Source: Kitasatospora sp. Root107 (lineage in GTDB: Bacteria; Actinomycetota; Actinomycetes; Streptomycetales; Streptomycetaceae). Taken from it: a DNA stretch of 64,000 nt. The stretch lies in NCBI RefSeq assembly GCF_001424875.1, contig NZ_LMCT01000045.1, positions 124,108 through 188,107 on the forward strand, read 5' to 3'. A program made the position numbers and the translations under genes. The notes under the pieces are model-generated. The model saw nothing but the letters and a program-made list of their open reading frames with translations, did not search any database and was not told where the DNA came from. Positions 1 to 8,201 of the stretch are shown here, piece by piece (within the stretch, counting starts at the first letter, position 1; each line of letters starts with the position of its first letter).

Positions 1-1
1 C

Positions 2-1966
2 CTGCTGACCAAGTACAAGAAGCAGTACCCGAACGTCAAGACCCTGATCTCGGTGGGTGGTTGGGCCGAGACCGGCGGCTACTTCGGTGCCGACGGCAAC
101 CGTGTCAACTCCGGCGGCTTCTACTCCACCACGGTCAACGCGGACGGTTCGGTCAACCAGGCCGGCATCAACACCTTCGCGGACTCGGCCGTCGACTTCA
201 TCAAGAAGTACGGCTTCAACGGCGTCGACATCGACTACGAGTACGCCACCTCGATGAAGGACGCGGGCAACCCGCTCGACTGGACCACCGCGAACGCCAA
301 GCGCGGCTCGCTGGTCAAGGCGTTCGACGTCCTGCTGAAGACCCTGCGCGAGAAGATGGACCGGGCCGGCGCGGCCGACGGCAAGCACTACATGGTGACC
401 GTCGCCGCTCCGTCCTCCGGGTACCTGCTCCGTGGCATGGAGACGTACCAGATGGCGAAGTACCTGGACTACGTCAACATCATGTCGTACGACCTGCACG
501 GCGCCTGGAACAAGTACGTCGGCCCGAACGCCTCGCTGTTCGACGACGGCAAGGACGCCGAGCTGGCGGCCGCCAACGTGTACGGCACCACGCAGTACGG
601 CGGCATCGGCTATCTGAACACCGACTGGGCCTACCACTACTTCCGTGGCGCGATGACGGCCGGCCGGATCAACGTCGGTCTGCCGTACTACACCCGCGGG
701 TTCAAGAACGTCACCGGTGGCACCAACGGTCTCTGGGGCACCGCCTCGACCAACACCTGCCCGGCCGGCGCCGGTCTGACCACCTGTGGTGACGGTGCGG
801 TCGGCATCGACAACATCTGGAACGACAAGGACACCAACGGGGTCGAGTCCCCGGCGGGCTCCAACCCGATGTGGCACGCGAAGAACCTGGAGAAGGGCAT
901 CGTCCCGGACTACCTCTCCAAGTACGGCGTGACCGACACCGCGCTCCAGGGCACCTACACCCGCAACTACGACTCGACCCTGGTCGCGCCGTGGCTGTGG
1001 AACGCCACCAAGAAGGTCTTCCTCTCCACCGAGGACGAGCAGTCGGTCGGCGCCAAGGCCGACTACGTCGTGAACAACGGCATTGGCGGCGCGATGATCT
1101 GGGAGCTGGCCGGCGACTACAAGTGGGACGCCGCCAAGAACCAGTACGTCCCCGGTTCGACCCTGACCTCGCTGATGTACGACAAGTTCAAGGCCGCCTC
1201 GGCGTACGGCGCGAAGCGCTCCACCATCGCGCTGCCGACCCAGACCCTGCCGATCGACGTGCAGTTCAACAGCTTCGCGCTGGGTGACTCGAACTACCCG
1301 ATCAGCCCGAAGCTGCAGATCACCAACAACTCCACGGTGACCCTGCCGGGCGGTACCGAGTTCCAGTTCGACTACTCGAGCTCGGCCCCGGGCAACGCCA
1401 AGGACTCCTCGGGCTTCGGTCTCACGACGATCCGTCAGGACCACACCGGCAACAACGTCGGCGGCCTGAAGGGCATCTACAACCGGGCCTCGGTCAAGCT
1501 GCCGAGCTGGCAGTCGCTGGCCCCGGGCGCGTCCCTGACCATGGACTTCACCTACTACCTGCCGGTCTCGACCCCCGCCAACTGGACGGTCAACGTCGGC
1601 GGCACCCTGTACGGCCTGACCGGCGACCTGACCCGGGGCACCAGCGGCGCGACCTCCTCGCCGTCCTCCTCCCCGAGCAGCAGCCCGTCCAGCAGCCCGT
1701 CCTCCTCGCCGAGCAGCTCCCCGTCGAGCAGCCCGTCGTCGAGCCCGAGCAGCTCGCCCAGCACCAGCGCCAGCCCGAGCGCGAGTGCCAGCCCGTCGAC
1801 CGGCACCTGCACCGCTCCGAGCTGGAGCGCGGGCGCCATCTACGCCACCACCGGCACCAAGGTGTCCTGGAAGGGCCACCACTACACGAACAAGTGGTGG
1901 ACCACCGGTGAGGACCCCTCGACCACCGGCCAGTGGGGCGTCTGGAACGACCTCGGGGTCTGCTGA
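2..1966 (+). CDS. Secreted chitinase, GH18 with chitin-binding module (5' truncated)
   Basis: Endo-acting hydrolysis of chitin outside the cell. The gene enters from the left edge: the reading frame is open from base 2, before any plausible start, so signal peptide and N-terminus lie outside the window. Visible parts are the GH18 barrel with the catalytic motif NGVDIDYEY (catalytic Glu codon at 239-241; the first Asp of the usual DGxDxDxE is Asn here), then a beta-sandwich of about 130 residues, a Ser/Pro linker (about 1650-1800) and a C-terminal CBM5/12 domain starting CTAPSW and ending DLGVC with aromatic residues (KWWTT). The order catalytic domain, linker, binding module is common in actinomycete chitinases. 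The AA10 monooxygenase at 19.6 kb could act on the same polymer. Confidence 0.93.
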   Translation: MLTKYKKQYPNVKTLISVGGWAETGGYFGADGNRVNSGGFYSTTVNADGSVNQAGINTFADSAVDFIKKYGFNGVDIDYEYATSMKDAGNPLDWTTANAKRGSLVKAFDVLLKTLREKMDRAGAADGKHYMVTVAAPSSGYLLRGMETYQMAKYLDYVNIMSYDLHGAWNKYVGPNASLFDDGKDAELAAANVYGTTQYGGIGYLNTDWAYHYFRGAMTAGRINVGLPYYTRGFKNVTGGTNGLWGTASTNTCPAGAGLTTCGDGAVGIDNIWNDKDTNGVESPAGSNPMWHAKNLEKGIVPDYLSKYGVTDTALQGTYTRNYDSTLVAPWLWNATKKVFLSTEDEQSVGAKADYVVNNGIGGAMIWELAGDYKWDAAKNQYVPGSTLTSLMYDKFKAASAYGAKRSTIALPTQTLPIDVQFNSFALGDSNYPISPKLQITNNSTVTLPGGTEFQFDYSSSAPGNAKDSSGFGLTTIRQDHTGNNVGGLKGIYNRASVKLPSWQSLAPGASLTMDFTYYLPVSTPANWTVNVGGTLYGLTGDLTRGTSGATSSPSSSPSSSPSSSPSSSPSSSPSSSPSSSPSSSPSTSASPSASASPSTGTCTAPSWSAGAIYATTGTKVSWKGHHYTNKWWTTGEDPSTTGQWGVWNDLGVC

Positions 1967-1985
1967 CCTGACGAGGTGAGAGACG

Positions 1986-2026
1986 GCGGTGGCGGTGCAC
2001 CCGGTCGGGGGGTGCACCGCCACCGC
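1986..2026. terminator. Bidirectional terminator hairpin
   Basis: A perfect 17-bp inverted repeat (1986-2002 with 2010-2026) with a 7-nt loop lies 20 bases after the chitinase stop and 17 bases before the stop of the convergent peroxiredoxin gene. It can terminate both transcripts. Confidence 0.8.
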
Positions 2027-2043
2027 TTCGTTGTGCCCGTGCG

Positions 2044-2520
2044 TCAGGCGGTCTCGACCTTGAGGTCGCGGAGGAGCTTGGCGACGTGGCCGGTGGCCTT
2101 GACGTTGTAGAGGGCGCGCTCGACCTTGCCCTCTTCGTCGACGATCACGGTGGAGCGGATCACGCCGACGTAGGTGCGGCCGTAGTTCTGCTTCTCGCCG
2201 TAGGCGCCGTACGCCTCCAGCGTCGCGTGGTCCTCGTCGGCGAGCAGGGTGACCTTGAGGTTTTCGGCCTCGCGGAACTTCTCCAGCTTGGCCGGCTTGT
2301 CGGGGGAGATGCCGAGCACGTCGTACCCGGCGCCCGCGAAGACCTCCAGGTTGTCGGTGAAGTCGCAGGCCTGCTTGGTGCAGCCGGCGGTGAGCGCGGC
2401 GGGGTAGAAGTACACGATCACCTTGCGGCCGAGGTGGTCGGCGAGGGAGACCTGGTTGCCGTCGGCGTCGGGCAGGGTGAAGGCGGGGGCGGTGTCGCCG
2501 GGCTGAAGGCGCTCGCTCAT
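2044..2520 (-). CDS. bcp: Thioredoxin-dependent peroxiredoxin, Bcp/PrxQ type
   Basis: Reduces hydrogen peroxide and organic hydroperoxides with thioredoxin as electron donor; cytoplasmic. The 158-residue length is normal for the family. The AhpC/TSA fold is recognisable from GDTAPAFTLPDADG at the N-terminus and the active-site segment AGCTKQACDF, where the first Cys is the peroxidatic residue and a second Cys follows five positions later as in PrxQ enzymes. The usual Thr-Pro before the active Cys is replaced by LTAGC. The gene is monocistronic, convergent with the chitinase and divergent from the DUF3618 gene, sharing a 145-bp promoter region. Confidence 0.92.
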   Translation of the reverse strand: MSERLQPGDTAPAFTLPDADGNQVSLADHLGRKVIVYFYPAALTAGCTKQACDFTDNLEVFAGAGYDVLGISPDKPAKLEKFREAENLKVTLLADEDHATLEAYGAYGEKQNYGRTYVGVIRSTVIVDEEGKVERALYNVKATGHVAKLLRDLKVETA

Positions 2521-2674
2521 GGTGGGGCTTCTCCTCGTGCGGACTCGTTGGTCGTACCAGCGGCCAACCTACTCCCGTTGGTGGGTGGTGCTGCGCGGGC
2601 GGGGCGGCGAGCTGACAGACTGACACCTGTCGTAACGGACGCAGACGGACGCAACCAGTGAAGGGGTGGCCCGA

Positions 2675-3013
2675 GTGGGCAAGGCCGGGACAGACAAGGC
2701 GGCGCGGACGACCGCCCAGATCGAGGCGGACATCACGCGGACCCGCACCCAGCTCGCGACGACCCTGGACGAGCTCGCGGTCCGGGTGCACCCGAGCACC
2801 ATCGCGGCCCAGACCAGGGCGAAGCTGCTCGGCTCGGTCGAGGAGAAGGCCGGGCGGGCGTACGTCACCGCGAGCGGTGCGGTGGAGCAGCTGAAGGCGC
2901 AGTTCACCGACGAGAAGGGGCAGCCGCGCAAGGAGCGGATCGTCCCGGCCGCGCTGGTCGGCGTCGGGGTGCTGCTGCTGGTGGCCTCGGTGCGCAGGCG
3001 CCGGCGCGGCTGA
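2675..3013 (+). CDS. DUF3618 family protein with C-terminal membrane anchor
   Basis: Function unknown. The N-terminal half carries the DUF3618 signature (IEADITRTRTQLATTLDELA), a predicted helix with an IExDIxxTRxxLxxT pattern. It ends with one transmembrane segment (about 17 hydrophobic residues, VPAALVGVGVLLLVAS) and an Arg-rich tail (RRRRRG), so the bulk probably faces the cytoplasm. Two in-frame GTG codons are possible starts (2666 and 2675). I chose 2675 because the purine run AAGGGG at 2661-2666 lies 8 nt upstream of it, while it overlaps the first GTG. The family is common in actinobacteria, often near membrane-stress genes. Confidence 0.8.
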   Translation: MGKAGTDKAARTTAQIEADITRTRTQLATTLDELAVRVHPSTIAAQTRAKLLGSVEEKAGRAYVTASGAVEQLKAQFTDEKGQPRKERIVPAALVGVGVLLLVASVRRRRRG

Positions 3014-3035
3014 GCGGGTTGTACGGGCAGGGGCC

Positions 3036-3054
3036 GGGCCGGTGGGTCCGGCCC
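3036..3054 (+). terminator. Short GC-rich hairpin after DUF3618 gene
   Basis: A 7-bp stem (GGGCCGG with CCGGCCC) and 5-nt loop lie 23 bases downstream of the stop codon and are followed by TTCC. A plausible terminator. Confidence 0.5.
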
Positions 3055-3110
3055 TTCCGTATGCCGGGGCAGCGTCACGCTGCCGGGGCCGGGCGGGTAC
3101 GGTCGGAGGC

Positions 3111-3485
3111 GTGAACGAAGAGCGGAACGAACAGCACGAGGTGACCCGGCACGACCGGCTGGGCGCGAAGCTGCCGATCAAGATGCTGCACGACCGGGTG
3201 CTGGTGAAGACCGAGGGCAGCGAGGGCGAGCGCCGTTCGACCGGCGGCATCCTGATCCCGGCCACCGCTGAGCTAAGTAAAAGATGCACGTGGGCGGAAG
3301 CTGTTGCGGTGGGCCAGAGCGTCCGGTCCGTGGAGCCCGGCGATCGGGTGCTGTACGACCCGGAGGACAAGCTGGAGGTCGAGGTCCGGGGCGCGACGTA
3401 CGTGCTGCTGCGCGAGCGGGACCTGCACGCGGTGGCGGCGATGCGGTTCGGTGACGCGGAGGGTTCGACCGGCCTCTACCTGTGA
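3111..3485 (+). CDS. GroES/Cpn10-family co-chaperonin-like protein
   Basis: A small beta-barrel protein of the GroES family. Family features: KMLHDRVLVK near the N-terminus, GGILIPATA (the mobile-loop/beta region), VEPGDRVLYDP, and YVLLRERDLHAV at the end. At about 124 residues it is longer than classical GroES (about 100) and has no groEL beside it, so it is probably the divergent single-gene paralogue seen in streptomycetes rather than the main GroES. The start is GTG 3111 (GGAGG directly upstream but closely spaced) or GTG 3141. An internal stretch at about 3266-3310 uses A/T-ending codons (CTA AGT AAA AGA), unlike every neighbouring gene. Confidence 0.8.
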   Translation: MNEERNEQHEVTRHDRLGAKLPIKMLHDRVLVKTEGSEGERRSTGGILIPATAELSKRCTWAEAVAVGQSVRSVEPGDRVLYDPEDKLEVEVRGATYVLLRERDLHAVAAMRFGDAEGSTGLYL

Positions 3486-3488
3486 GGC

Positions 3489-3917
3489 TCAGGCTTCTTC
3501 CGGGAGCAGCCCCACCTGCTCGAGGAACTCCATCTGGTCGAAGTAGAGCCGGTAGCTGACGATCCGCCCGTCCCGGACCGTGGCGAGGTCGCACCCCCTG
3601 AGCCTGACCTCGCGCTGGGTGGCGGGCAGGGTCTCGCCGGTGGGCAGGGTCAGCGGCCCGGTGTTCTTGCCGCTGAAGAACCCCTCGTCGATGGCGGTGT
3701 CGTCGATCTCGTACTTGAACAGGGGATCGAATTCCGCGGCCGGAAGGGCGTCGGTCATCTCCCGGAAGTACGCGACGATGTTCTCGCGGCCGTGGATCTC
3801 CCCGTGGTCCGGGGTGTAGGCGACGGCGTCCTCGGCGAAGCAGTCGGCGACCGTCGTCAGGTCGGATTTGGTGACCGCCTCGGTGTACCGGTCCATGACC
3901 TCACGTGCCTGTCCCAT
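3489..3917 (-). CDS. SnoaL-like / NTF2-fold protein
   Basis: A 142-residue protein of the SnoaL-like polyketide-cyclase/NTF2 fold, which includes cyclases, isomerases and non-catalytic binding proteins. The fold signature is the N-terminal helix pair (DRYTEAVTKSDLTTVADCFAEDAVAY), then IHGRENIVAYFREM and the beta-strand segment RDGRIVSYRLYFDQMEFLEQVG. I chose ATG 3917 over the upstream ATG 3938 because GGAGGT lies 8 nt before 3917 and inside the longer version. It is convergent with the GroES-like gene (3-bp gap). Substrate and catalysis cannot be told from sequence. Confidence 0.8.
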   Translation of the reverse strand: MGQAREVMDRYTEAVTKSDLTTVADCFAEDAVAYTPDHGEIHGRENIVAYFREMTDALPAAEFDPLFKYEIDDTAIDEGFFSGKNTGPLTLPTGETLPATQREVRLRGCDLATVRDGRIVSYRLYFDQMEFLEQVGLLPEEA

Positions 3918-3971
3918 GATCCACACCTCCAGGTCCATGGCGTGACGATTGTCGCCATTGTCCCACCGGTG

Positions 3972-6239
3972 CTACGGGCTCGGCAGCGGGGAGCTGCCCG
4001 GGCTCGGGCTCCGGTCGGAGGAGGGGGAGCTGCTGGGAGTAGGTGAGGGAGTGGGGGAGGGGGTCCGGAGCGGGGTGGGGCTCGGTGTCGGGCTCGGGGT
4101 GGGCGTCGGCGTCGGCGTCGGAGTTGGGGTGGGGCTGACGGTGGGTGAGGCGGGGGCGCTGGGTTGGGTGTTGCCCCGGCTGGGGCTGAGGTCGAACTGC
4201 TGGACCGGGGTGCCGCGGAGGGCGGTGGTCATGTAGCTGGTCCAGATCTCGGTCGGGAAGGCGCCGCCGTTGATCCGGCTGTAGCCGGCGGTGCCGGCCA
4301 GTGAGAGCTTGGCGTGGGTCTTCGGGTCCTCGCGGAACAGGCCCACCACGGTGGTCAGTTCGGGGGTGTACCCGGCGAACCAGGCGGAGCGGTTGCTGTC
4401 GGTGGTGCCGGTCTTGCCGGCCGCAGGGCGGCCCAGGCCGAGAGCCCGGGCGCCGGTGCCGGCGGGGCTGATCACGTCCTCCAGCACGTCGGTGACGGCA
4501 TCCGCGGTGCCCCGGCCGACGGCGGCGCGGGCCGGGTGGGCGGGGAGTTCGGGCAGGTCGGAGTAGCCGCCGGAGCGTTCCAGCTTGAGCACGGCCCACG
4601 GGGTGAACGCCTGGCCGTGGTTGGCCAGGGTGGCGTACGCCGAGGCCAGGTCGATCGCGCTCGGGGTGGCGGTGCCCAGGGTCATCGAGGTGTTGGCCGG
4701 GTCCATGCCCGGCACGGTGTCGGGGAGGCCGAGCCGGATCGCGGTCTGCCGGACGTGGCCGAGACCGGCGTCCACGCCCTCCTGGGCGTAGACCGAGTTG
4801 ACCGACTTCATCATGGCGAACCGCAGGGTCACCGAGCCGTAGTCGACGTCGTCCTCGTTGGGCGGCGCGTAGGCGGTGGGCCCGCCGACCACCGGGCGGC
4901 GGCTGCTGCCGTCGTACACGGTCTGGGTGGTGATCGGGCGGCCGTCCCGGGTGGTGTGCTCGCCGTCCAGGCCGGCCGCCAGGTCGATCGGCTTGAAGGT
5001 GGAGCCGACCTGGTTGTCCTGCCGGAGCGCGTCGTTGTACTGCTGCTTGGCGTAGTCCGGGCCGCCGTAGACCGCGACGATCCGCCCGGTGCCCGGTTCG
5101 ACCGAGGCGCCGGAGACCCGCACCGCGGTATCGGTCTCCGGCCGGGCGGCGGGGTCGAGTTCGGCGGTCAGCTCCTCCTGGACGGCCGCTACGAAGGCGT
5201 CCTGCCTGGGCTTGTCGAAGGTGGTGGTGATCTTCCAGCCGCCGGCCTTCAGGGTGGCGGCGTCCAGTACGTTGCTGCTGGTCAGGTAGTCGTCGGCGAT
5301 GTCCACCAGGTAGCCCGCCTGGCCGCTCAGGCCGGTGACGGGCTGCGGGTCGATCGGCTCGGGGAAGGTGGTGGCGGCCCGGGTGGCGGCGTCCAGGAAG
5401 CCGAGTTGGACCATGCCGTCCAGGACGTAGTTCCAGCGGGCCAGCGCCTTGGCCTGGTTGGCCGGGGTGCTGTTCTTCACGTCGTAGGCGCTCGGCGCCT
5501 GCAACAGGGCGGCCAGGTAGGCACCCTGAGCGGTGGTCAGCCGAGAGACGTCGACGCCGTAGTAGGCCTTGGCGGCGGTCTGGATGCCGTACGCGTTGCG
5601 GCCGAAGTAGCTGGTGTTGAGGTAGCCGGCCAGGATCTCGTCCTTGCTCTGCTGCTGGTCCACCTTGAGGGAGATGAACAGCTCCCTGACCTTGCGGGCC
5701 ACGGTCTGGTCCTGGGTCAGGTAGTAGTTCTTCACGTACTGCTGGGTGATGGTGGAGCCGCCCTGGGTGCCCTTGCCCGCGGCAGTGTTCCAGGCTGCCC
5801 GGACCATGCCGCGCAGGTCGATGCCCTTGTTCCGGTAGAAGGTGCGGTCCTCGGCGGAGACCACCGCGTGCTGGGTGTCCAGCGGGACCTGCCGGATCGT
5901 CACGTCCTGCCGGTTGACCGAGCCGGTGCGGGCCAGTTCGGTGCTGCCGTCGGCGTAGTAGTAGACGTTGCTCTGCGCCACCGCCTGGGTGTTGGGGCCG
6001 GGCACCGGGACGATCAGGTAGAGCGCGACGAAGCCCGCCAGTCCGAGCAGCACAAGACCGAGCAGTCCGCCGACCACCATCCGCCAGGTCGGCACCACCC
6101 GCCGCCACCAGGGCAGTGACCGACGCCGGGCCTTGCGGGCGGTCCGCCGGGCCCAGCGGCGGTCGCGTCGGGAGCCCTCGGCGCGGTCCTCCCACTCGAG
6201 GCTGTCGGGTGCGGGCGGCAGGTCCAGCTGCTGGCTCAT
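3972..6239 (-). CDS. Class A penicillin-binding protein (transglycosylase/transpeptidase)
   Basis: Polymerises and cross-links peptidoglycan at the outer membrane face. With the start at ATG 6239 it has 755 residues: a basic cytoplasmic tail (1-50), one transmembrane helix (about 52-78), a GT51 transglycosylase domain (EDRTFYRNKG near 130; GGSTITQQ near 160-167; KDEILAGYLN near 199) and a transpeptidase domain with STFK 413-416 (catalytic Ser), SVN 479-481 and KTGT 609-612. The C-terminus is a Pro/Thr/Ser tail of about 75 residues encoded by hexanucleotide-like repeats. An in-frame ATG at 6269 would add ten residues; neither start has a clear ribosome binding site. A paralogue lies at 40.7-43.0 kb. 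Confidence 0.94.
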   Translation of the reverse strand: MSQQLDLPPAPDSLEWEDRAEGSRRDRRWARRTARKARRRSLPWWRRVVPTWRMVVGGLLGLVLLGLAGFVALYLIVPVPGPNTQAVAQSNVYYYADGSTELARTGSVNRQDVTIRQVPLDTQHAVVSAEDRTFYRNKGIDLRGMVRAAWNTAAGKGTQGGSTITQQYVKNYYLTQDQTVARKVRELFISLKVDQQQSKDEILAGYLNTSYFGRNAYGIQTAAKAYYGVDVSRLTTAQGAYLAALLQAPSAYDVKNSTPANQAKALARWNYVLDGMVQLGFLDAATRAATTFPEPIDPQPVTGLSGQAGYLVDIADDYLTSSNVLDAATLKAGGWKITTTFDKPRQDAFVAAVQEELTAELDPAARPETDTAVRVSGASVEPGTGRIVAVYGGPDYAKQQYNDALRQDNQVGSTFKPIDLAAGLDGEHTTRDGRPITTQTVYDGSSRRPVVGGPTAYAPPNEDDVDYGSVTLRFAMMKSVNSVYAQEGVDAGLGHVRQTAIRLGLPDTVPGMDPANTSMTLGTATPSAIDLASAYATLANHGQAFTPWAVLKLERSGGYSDLPELPAHPARAAVGRGTADAVTDVLEDVISPAGTGARALGLGRPAAGKTGTTDSNRSAWFAGYTPELTTVVGLFREDPKTHAKLSLAGTAGYSRINGGAFPTEIWTSYMTTALRGTPVQQFDLSPSRGNTQPSAPASPTVSPTPTPTPTPTPTPSPTPSPTPLRTPSPTPSPTPSSSPSSDRSPSPGSSPLPSP
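4006..4150. repeat. Low-complexity Pro/Thr/Ser-coding repeat in PBP tail
   Basis: A purine-biased run of short repeats (GGCGTC, GGGGTC, GGAGTC and variants on the + strand) encodes the PTPTPTP/PSPTPSP tail of the PBP. Such tracts are prone to slippage. Confidence 0.7.
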
Positions 6240-6395
6240 GGGGGAATTATGTGGGATCTGATCCGCCATCAGATGGGTTTGACGAGGCGTGGCCACCGGT
6301 AATTCGGCTGCGCCGGAACCGGACCGGCGGTACTTTGAAAGGTGACAACCACATAGCGCAGCAGGACAGACGCAGCTCCGCCCGCAGTCCCCGGC

Positions 6396-6407
6396 ACCCC
6401 CGGGGGT
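6396..6407. repeat. 12-bp perfect palindrome upstream of ABC exporter
   Basis: ACCCCCGGGGGT lies about 100 bp upstream of the exporter operon, in the 264-bp gap shared with the divergent PBP. A possible binding site or hairpin; no function is assigned. Confidence 0.3.
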
Positions 6408-6503
6408 CAGCCGGTCGGGGCCGTTGAGGGCTGCCCCCAGGGGGCTGCCCAGGTCTCTTCGGCTGTGCTCTCCTGCCTGCCCAAAAGTCGACAAGGAGAC
6501 ACA

Positions 6504-7358
6504 ATGCAGCTCGCCCAGCGGCTCCGGCCACCAGAACGGAAGGCCGGGACCGGCTCGGTACGGCTCTACCTCGCGGTCGCCGCCGGCTCGTTCCGCCGCT
6601 ACTCCACCTACCGGGCCGCCACCCTGGCCGGGGCCTTCACCAACACCGTCTTCGGCTGCATCCTGGCGTACACCTTCCTCGCGCTCTGGCAGGCGAGGCC
6701 GGGGGTCGGCGGCTACGACAGCAACCAGGCGGTGACCTACATCTGGGTCAGCCAGGCGCTGTTGATCACCGTCGCGGTCTGGGGCGGCGGCTTCCAGGAC
6801 GACGTCCAGGAGCGGTTCAGGAACGGGGACATCGCCGTCGACCTGTACCGGCCGGTGGACTTCATGGGCTGGTGGCTGGCCGCCGATCTGGGCCGGGCCG
6901 CGTTCCACCTGATCGGGCGAGGTGTGGCGCCCACGCTGGTCGGGGTGCTGGCCTTCGGCATCCGGCTGCCCGGCCACCCGTACACCTGGGCGGCCTTCCT
7001 GGTCTCGGTGCTGCTCGCCGTGCTGGTCAGCTTCGGGCTGCGGTTCCTGGTCTCGCTGACCGGATTCTGGCTGCACGACTCCGAGGGGGTGCGCTCGGTG
7101 ATGGTGGTGGTCGCGCTGTTCTTCTCCGGGGCGCTCCTGCCGCTCACCCTCTTCCCGGGCGGGCTGGGCGAGTTGGCGCGGCTGCTGCCCTGGTCGGCGC
7201 TGATCCAGGTCCCCACCGACGTCTTCCTGGAGCGCCGCTCCGGCACGGCCCTGCTCGGTGCGCTGGGCTTCCAGGCGGCCTGGGCGGTGCTGCTGCTCGC
7301 GGCCGGCCGACTGGTCCAACTGCTGGCCACCCGCAAGGTGGTGGTGCACGGTGGCTGA
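6504..7358 (+). CDS. ABC-2 type exporter permease (first subunit)
   Basis: A membrane subunit of an ABC exporter, 284 residues with about six hydrophobic segments, resembling the ABC2_membrane_6 / COG4587-COG3694 group of uncharacterised exporters (cyanobacterial relatives have been linked to viologen efflux; the substrate here is unknown). Characteristic is the segment RFRNGDIAVDLYRPVDFMGWWLA after the second membrane helix. Start ATG 6504 has AAGGAG seven bases upstream. The next permease gene starts inside this gene's end (8-bp overlap) and the ATPase gene follows, giving a three-gene exporter operon. Confidence 0.85.
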   Translation: MQLAQRLRPPERKAGTGSVRLYLAVAAGSFRRYSTYRAATLAGAFTNTVFGCILAYTFLALWQARPGVGGYDSNQAVTYIWVSQALLITVAVWGGGFQDDVQERFRNGDIAVDLYRPVDFMGWWLAADLGRAAFHLIGRGVAPTLVGVLAFGIRLPGHPYTWAAFLVSVLLAVLVSFGLRFLVSLTGFWLHDSEGVRSVMVVVALFFSGALLPLTLFPGGLGELARLLPWSALIQVPTDVFLERRSGTALLGALGFQAAWAVLLLAAGRLVQLLATRKVVVHGG

Positions 7359-8178
7359 CACCTTGACGGTCCGGGCGGCCTGGGCGCTGCGCTCGTGGTG
7401 GCTGATGGCCGGGATGTGGACCCGCTCGACGATGGCCTACCGGGCCTCGTTCGTCCTGATGCTGGCCGCCAGCACCACGGTGACCGCGCTCGACTTCGTG
7501 GTGCTGCTGCTGATGTTCCAGCACACCGAGCAGCTCGGCGGCTGGTCGCTGGGCGAACTCGGCTTCCTGTACGGGACGTCGAGCTTCGCGCTCGGGATGG
7601 CCAACATGCTGGTCGGCAGTGTGGACGCGCTCGGCGAGCGGATCCGCACCGGCACCCTGGACACCATGCTGATCCGGCCCGCCCCGGCGCTCGCCCAGGT
7701 CTGTGCCGAACGCTTCTCGCTGCGCCGGGTCGGCCGCCCCGTACAGGCGGCGGCGATCCTGGCCTGGTCGCTGACCCGGGTCGACGTGTACTGGACGGCC
7801 GACCGGGTGCTGCTGCTGGCCGTGCTGCTGGTCTCCGGCAGCGTCATCTTCGGCGCGATCTTCATCGGCTTCGCCACCGTGCAGTTCTGGTGGGGCGAGG
7901 CGGGTGAGTTCCAGAACTCCTTCACCTACGGCGGCGCCACCATGCTCCAGTACCCGCCGACCGTCTTCGCCAAGGAGCTGGTGGCCGGGACGGTCTTCGG
8001 GCTGCCGATCGCCTTCGTCAACTGGCTGCCCGCGCTGCACATCCTCGGCAAACCCGATCCGCTCGGCCTGCCGGTGGCGTTCCGGTTCGCCTCCCCGCTG
8101 GCCGCCCTGCTCTGCGTGCTGGCCGCCGGCCTGGCCTGGAGGGCCGGGCTGCGGGCGTACCGGGGCACCGGCAACTAG
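7351..8178 (+). CDS. ABC-2 type exporter permease (second subunit)
   Basis: The second membrane subunit of the same exporter, 275 residues and six hydrophobic segments. It shares the family layout with the first subunit, including the conserved loop GERIRTGTLDTMLIRPAPALAQVCAERFSLRR split over helices 2-3. The GTG start at 7351 overlaps the previous stop (TGA 7356-7358), so the two permeases are translationally coupled and probably form a heterodimer. The ATPase gene begins 23 bp downstream of the stop. Confidence 0.85.
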   Translation: MADTLTVRAAWALRSWWLMAGMWTRSTMAYRASFVLMLAASTTVTALDFVVLLLMFQHTEQLGGWSLGELGFLYGTSSFALGMANMLVGSVDALGERIRTGTLDTMLIRPAPALAQVCAERFSLRRVGRPVQAAAILAWSLTRVDVYWTADRVLLLAVLLVSGSVIFGAIFIGFATVQFWWGEAGEFQNSFTYGGATMLQYPPTVFAKELVAGTVFGLPIAFVNWLPALHILGKPDPLGLPVAFRFASPLAALLCVLAAGLAWRAGLRAYRGTGN

Positions 8179-8201
8179 AGCTTCCAGAGAAGGAGTTGGA
8201 C

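Noticed and set aside
6240..7361. N-terminal extension of the first PBP frame to 7361
   Set aside because: The extension is antisense to the exporter permease and Gln/Arg/Gly-rich; the real N-terminus is the basic tail before the membrane helix at 6239 or 6269.
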